A DNA stretch of 9,918 bases from an uncultured Desulfobacterales bacterium (lineage in GTDB: Bacteria > Desulfobacterota > Desulfobacteria > Desulfobacterales > JAFDCJ01), in contig CALZJV010000411.1 in the NCBI GenBank assembly GCA_945787595.1, positions 1 through 9,918 of the forward strand. Reading direction: 5' to 3'. Of the stretch, positions 7,202 through 9,918 are shown one piece after another (position 1 is the stretch's first letter; each line of letters begins with the position of its first letter). A model generated the notes under the pieces. The model did not search any database. It saw nothing but the letters and a program-made list of their open reading frames with translations, and was not told where the DNA came from. Both the position numbers and the translations under genes were made by a program.

Positions 7202-8122
7202 CTACGCTGATGTCATAAAAGTCCCATTCTCGGATTCCTGATTATTTGAATGGGTGTTCTCCATTATTTGATCGTAATTTTCTGTAATACTCGTAAAAGC
7301 CCCTCCGTTTGTTGTAGCAACAAAATCCGCCTGGACTGACGTTGCCTCTCTGAACCTTTTGAGCAATTCATCCAATGCAGCAGTAAATTTTTCCCGAAGG
7401 TTCATTTCAAATTCATCGAAATTGAATGGCTGAGGTCCTGTAGTGGTCGAATCGGCGACAACGCCGCCAATTCCAGAGTCAGATACCTCTGCTACAGAAT
7501 TGCTATCATCGTCAGGTACTTTTGCTACAGAAATTGCACCACCGTCAGGTACTTCCGCTGCCGGAGTACCATCATCGTCAGGTACTTCTACCGCAGGAAG
7601 ACTATCATCGCTATTAAAATGCCCGCCGATTGCACTTATCAGCCCCTCAAAGGCCATCGTAAAAAGATTTGTCTGCTCCTGAACTAAACTTAGCAGATCG
7701 TTTGCAAAACTATCCAAGGCCTCTTTAACAGAGGTTTCGAAAGTTCTGACATCCGCCTCAATTGCATTTAGGGTTTCATTGTCGGGAATGGTACCAATCT
7801 CCGCTCTGATAGCGCCTGAGAATTCATCAAAATTTTGATCGACAGCGGCCTGATCAATACTATTCATTACATTGAATGAATTAGGTTGGATATTTGAAAA
7901 TCCCCTGAGATACCTCTCATGGGAAGAGCAACAAAACTCCTCAGGTTGTCTAGTCGCCATCGGTGTCCCAGTCTCAATGTCAGCAAAATTTCCCGAAGCC
8001 ATCTCACCTCCAAAACAGCAGATCTGATTTTTCGAAGTTGACAGCTGGTTGTTAATTGCGCCTTGCCCTGCCTTAACCTCAGGTGGGTAGTAAACCTGCG
8101 AGGGTACCGCGTCCATTCTCAT
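7202..8122 (-). CDS. Hypothetical acidic protein with 11-residue tandem repeat
   Basis: I do not recognise this 306-residue protein. It lacks a signal peptide or membrane segment. Residues 1-90 are polar and contain two Cys-Cys pairs (QICCFGG and EFCCSS). About residues 95-165 look helical (FDEFSGAIRAEIG to FETSVKEALDSFANDLLSLVQEQ). A low-complexity acidic section follows with four 11-residue units of the type PAVEVPDDDGT. A second helical stretch (FDEFEMNLREKFTAALDELLKRFREA) leads to a polar tail. The start at 8122 is favoured because AGGAGG lies exactly 6 bases upstream; the frame is open to 8224 but without such a site. It is bordered by palindrome copies A and B, with no functional partner nearby. 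The helical design might suit a scaffold or secreted structural protein, but this is speculation. Confidence 0.65.
   Translation of the reverse strand: MRMDAVPSQVYYPPEVKAGQGAINNQLSTSKNQICCFGGEMASGNFADIETGTPMATRQPEEFCCSSHERYLRGFSNIQPNSFNVMNSIDQAAVDQNFDEFSGAIRAEIGTIPDNETLNAIEADVRTFETSVKEALDSFANDLLSLVQEQTNLFTMAFEGLISAIGGHFNSDDSLPAVEVPDDDGTPAAEVPDGGAISVAKVPDDDSNSVAEVSDSGIGGVVADSTTTGPQPFNFDEFEMNLREKFTAALDELLKRFREATSVQADFVATTNGGAFTSITENYDQIMENTHSNNQESENGTFMTSA
7478..7609 (-). repeat. Four 33-bp in-frame tandem repeats
   Basis: GTCAGGTACT or a one-base variant recurs at 7478, 7511, 7544 and 7577, an exact 33-base period. It encodes four 11-residue units: PAVEVPDDDGT, PAAEVPDGGAI, SVAKVPDDDSN and SVAEVSDSGIG. 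Confidence 0.9.
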
Positions 8123-8128
8123 AGTAAA

Positions 8129-8134
8129 CCTCCT
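8129..8134 (-). promoter_or_regulatory. Strong ribosome binding site for the gene at 7202-8122
   Basis: AGGAGG lies 6 bases before ATG at 8122. It decides the start and supports this frame as truly coding. Confidence 0.75.
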
Positions 8135-8173
8135 GAATTTGATTTTAATAGTTATACGAACTGCAAGATAATG

Positions 8174-8199
8174 CATTGGGTGGTCAATACATCCCAATG
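8174..8199. repeat. Short inverted repeat upstream of the hypothetical gene
   Basis: CATTGGG (8174-8180) and CCCAATG (8193-8199) form a perfect 7-bp inverted repeat with a 12-base spacer, 52 bp upstream of the start. It could be an operator or a leader hairpin. Confidence 0.4.
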
Positions 8200-8308
8200 T
8201 TTCCCATTGTTGCATAAACAACATGGCAAGAGGATAGCTAATAGTTCGTTATTATTGCGAATATCATAGTGAAACACAGTTTCCTGGATATCCCCAACAG
8301 TGAATTCA

Positions 8309-8343
8309 TCCGACTTCGCTCTTCGAGCTACGACGGGACAAGA
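8309..8343 (-). repeat. 35-bp dispersed repeat, copy 2 (inverted)
   Basis: This is the exact reverse complement of 5228-5262. It ends 20-40 bases before the left border of palindrome copy B. Confidence 0.9.
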
Positions 8344-8368
8344 AGGATGGGGTCGATTTTGCAATGTT

Positions 8369-8492
8369 GTTTACCCTACGGGAAAGCCGGAGAACTTCAG
8401 ATCCTGTGTTGTCAAGGGATCAAGGTAAACAACTACAATTTCACCCTCGACGCCTTGGCTCTGAAGCCCTCCGGCTTTTGCAACGTTAGGGT
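8369..8492 (+). repeat. Long imperfect palindrome, copy B
   Basis: The core is 8383-8478. The left arm AAAGCCGGAGAACTTCAGA is inverse to TCTGAAGCCCTCCGGCTTT. The match continues inward (TGTCAAGGG against CCCTCGACG) and outward (ACCCTACG against GTTAGGGT), so most of the element could fold into one hairpin. It has the same orientation as A. About 95% of 8396-8492 matches copy C in reverse complement. Confidence 0.9.
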
Positions 8493-8854
8493 GTTACATG
8501 CTAAAATATTCTTGAACCGCACTTAAATGCAAATTGGATGCCACAGCTATTTTATGCTGCGGTATCTTGCAAAAAAAATTAAGAAATAGTTTTCTATCTT
8601 AGATTTTATATTAATTTTAAAGATTTACGGCATAATCTTGGAAAGTGCTTTAGATAATTATACGGAAGAGAAGATCGTGCAGCATGAAATATCAATGGCC
8701 GATGGTGGGAAATTATTGCCTAGATGACCTGGAATGCAGGGCAATTGCTGATCCCGCATGTTTCCCCAACAAAGCCGTGCCAGGATGTTGGGCATATTGA
8801 TTGATATTATAATGGATGATTGACAGGCCTTTGTTGAAAAGGGTTACAAACCGT
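8493..8854. other. Gene-free stretch downstream of the secretin-like gene
   Basis: It is AT-rich with no supported gene. A wobble-paired hairpin lies at 8537-8566 (GATGCCACAGC with GCTGCGGTATC, 11 pairs as RNA counting two G-U). ATTGCC/GGCAAT flank a small hairpin near 8715-8742. No T run follows either on the minus strand. Confidence 0.5.
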
Positions 8855-9700
8855 TTAAATCCTTTCCACCATCAGCGACATGGACGAAGATTTTTTCTCA
8901 CTGCTGCTGCCCCGGGAGAGAATCTCCCTGACAACCTCGTTTTGCTGATCTGCCGCGCCACCGACTTCCACCCAGCTCCCCAGAGGTGCCGTTAGTTCCG
9001 TGCGGGCCCCAAAGAAGCGAATTACTGCGTCTTGCCGATCGTCATAGGCAATGCGCGGGACGATCTTCAGATGTGCGGTGTCACCTACAATCGTCGGTGT
9101 GACCTCAAACCCGCTTGCAACCGTATGCCATGTTACGGTTTCGTCGCCGGGCGCATACCGCCTGAAAAATGTTGAACCGCGATTATATGGGATTTCTTTA
9201 CCGGCACGAATAAAAGCCGGACTACCGGACATCGCGACCACGAAAAATTCGGAATCGCTTTTCAACTGCCGTTCGCCGTCTTCAATCGCAATATCCAAAC
9301 CGTCTTTCCTTTTGCCGCCGGTTGCAATACTCGCGTTGTCGTTTGAAATTTTGCCACCGGCTGAAACGGCACTCTCCCTGTCCGCTCCCCGTGTATGAAA
9401 CCGAACATGAATCCGGACCTGCTCGACTGGTCTATCGAATCGGTCAAGGTAGTCTTTAACACGCTGGATAGCCTCCGGGGTGTCAATAATAACAAGAGAA
9501 TTCACCCGCCCGCTGACCGTAACGGTTCCGTCTGTTGATAGCATGGATTTAACGACGGGCGCCACCTCCGCAGCCCGGCGATAATGAACCTCGATAACAG
9601 CCACCTCACCTGCCCACGAAACACTGCTCGGCAGCATAGGCGCCAAAATCAGGCAAAAAACCAGAAACGTTTTAAAACTTAATTTTCCGATTGAAATCAT
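8855..9700 (-). CDS. Short exported secretin-like protein
   Basis: The protein has 281 residues. A signal peptide occupies residues 1-30: basic FK, the hydrophobic run TFLVFCLILAPML, then likely cleavage after VSWA. Residues 34-100 (VIEVHYRRAAEVAPVVKSML, VSGRVNSLVIIDTPEAIQRVKDYLDRFDRPVEQVRI) match an N1-type short domain of secretins. Residues 150-250 resemble part of the secretin beta-domain: VAMSGSPAFIRAGKEIPY and GFEVTPTIVGDTAHLKIVPRI. At 281 residues it is far shorter than GspD/PilQ (about 600 or more) and probably does not form a full pore alone. It may be a periplasmic or outer-membrane accessory protein. No secretion genes are adjacent. AAGGCGG precedes the ATG by 3 bases. Palindromes B and C lie on either side. 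Confidence 0.8.
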   Translation of the reverse strand: MISIGKLSFKTFLVFCLILAPMLPSSVSWAGEVAVIEVHYRRAAEVAPVVKSMLSTDGTVTVSGRVNSLVIIDTPEAIQRVKDYLDRFDRPVEQVRIHVRFHTRGADRESAVSAGGKISNDNASIATGGKRKDGLDIAIEDGERQLKSDSEFFVVAMSGSPAFIRAGKEIPYNRGSTFFRRYAPGDETVTWHTVASGFEVTPTIVGDTAHLKIVPRIAYDDRQDAVIRFFGARTELTAPLGSWVEVGGAADQQNEVVREILSRGSSSEKKSSSMSLMVERI

Positions 9701-9712
9701 AATCCGCCTTAT

Positions 9713-9737
9713 TTTCTATGATGCTAAAACATAGAAA
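9713..9737. promoter_or_regulatory. Leader hairpin of the secretin-like gene
   Basis: TTTCTATG (9713-9720) and CATAGAAA (9730-9737) form a perfect 8-bp inverted repeat. It lies just upstream of the ribosome binding site, next to the predicted -10, and could be an operator or mRNA leader structure. Confidence 0.4.
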
Positions 9738-9765
9738 TATTATCATGCCTGTGGTTTAAGATCAA
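9737..9765 (-). promoter_or_regulatory. Predicted promoter of the secretin-like gene
   Basis: On the minus strand, TTGATC (9765-9760) is followed after 17 bases by TAATAT (9742-9737). The match is moderate but correctly placed, 37 bp before the ATG. Confidence 0.35.
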
Positions 9766-9768
9766 ATT

Positions 9769-9817
9769 TCAATGATTATAGGTCAACCGGATTCGCGCGG
9801 TTAGATGGGACCATTGA
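9769..9817. repeat. Nested inverted repeat upstream of the promoter
   Basis: TCAAT, GGTC and AACCG (9769-9773, 9781-9784, 9785-9789) pair in order with CGGTT, GACC and ATTGA (9798-9802, 9809-9812, 9813-9817). This makes an interrupted three-segment hairpin. Confidence 0.45.
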
Positions 9818-9821
9818 ACTT

Positions 9822-9918
9822 ACCCTAACGTTGCAAAAGCCGGAGGGCTTCAGAGCCAAGGCGTCAAGGGTGAAGTTGTAGTAGTTTACCACGATCCCTT
9901 GACAACACAGGATCTGAA
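9822..9918 (-). repeat. Long imperfect palindrome, copy C (inverted, cut by window end)
   Basis: All 97 bases match the reverse complement of 8396-8492, with five differences by eye. The window ends inside the element, so its outer border is unseen. Confidence 0.9.

Noticed and set aside
8269..8526. 85-residue plus-strand open frame
   Set aside because: It reads through the 35-bp dispersed repeat and palindrome copy B, so the apparent protein is repeat sequence.
9051..9398. 115-residue plus-strand open frame
   Set aside because: It is antisense to the well-supported secretin-like gene and has no motif of its own.

Overview
The window looks like part of a Gram-negative chromosome, probably a deltaproteobacterium related to the Desulfobacterales. 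This is inferred from typical proteobacterial PurA and TadA sequences, a secretin-like exported protein, a RAYT-type transposase, and many palindromic repeats of the sort scattered through such genomes. No rRNA or other decisive taxonomic marker is present.

Region 1 (1-4150) is accessory and visibly AT-rich. On the minus strand lie a TIR-domain gene (201-1046) and, upstream of it, the 3' part of a gene that fused a Ser/Thr-kinase-like domain to a nucleoside 2-deoxyribosyltransferase-like (NDT/TIR-like) domain (1249 to about 1926). The 5' part of that second gene is gone. A RAYT/Y1 transposase gene (2010-2942, plus) starts at the break. A VapBC-type toxin-antitoxin pair (3129-3775, plus) follows, then about 370 bp of non-coding DNA with a REP-like palindrome. 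The two TIR/NDT-type proteins suggest a damaged signalling or anti-phage module, but this is an inference from fold families.

Region 2 (4150-6912) is the core part. A minus-strand tRNA-Arg(ACG) has a clear terminator at 4157-4190. It is divergent from tadA (4397-4855), whose product makes inosine at the wobble base of exactly that tRNA. A structured repeat element (about 4961-5210) and a tandem-repeat block separate tadA from purA (5379-6668, adenylosuccinate synthetase). tRNA-Pro(CGG) follows at 6836-6912.

Region 3 (6913-9918) is sparse. It holds two minus-strand genes: an unrecognised 306-residue protein with an 11-residue tandem repeat (7202-8122) and a short exported secretin-like protein (8855-9700). 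Three copies (A, B, C) of one long imperfect palindrome border these genes. A and B point the same way, and C is inverted and cut by the window end. A separate perfect 35-bp repeat links the purA upstream region (5228-5262) with the edge of copy B (8309-8343), in opposite orientation.

The strongest leads are the TIR plus kinase-NDT remnant, the A/B/C palindrome family bordering the two minus-strand genes, and the tadA/tRNA-Arg(ACG) pairing.
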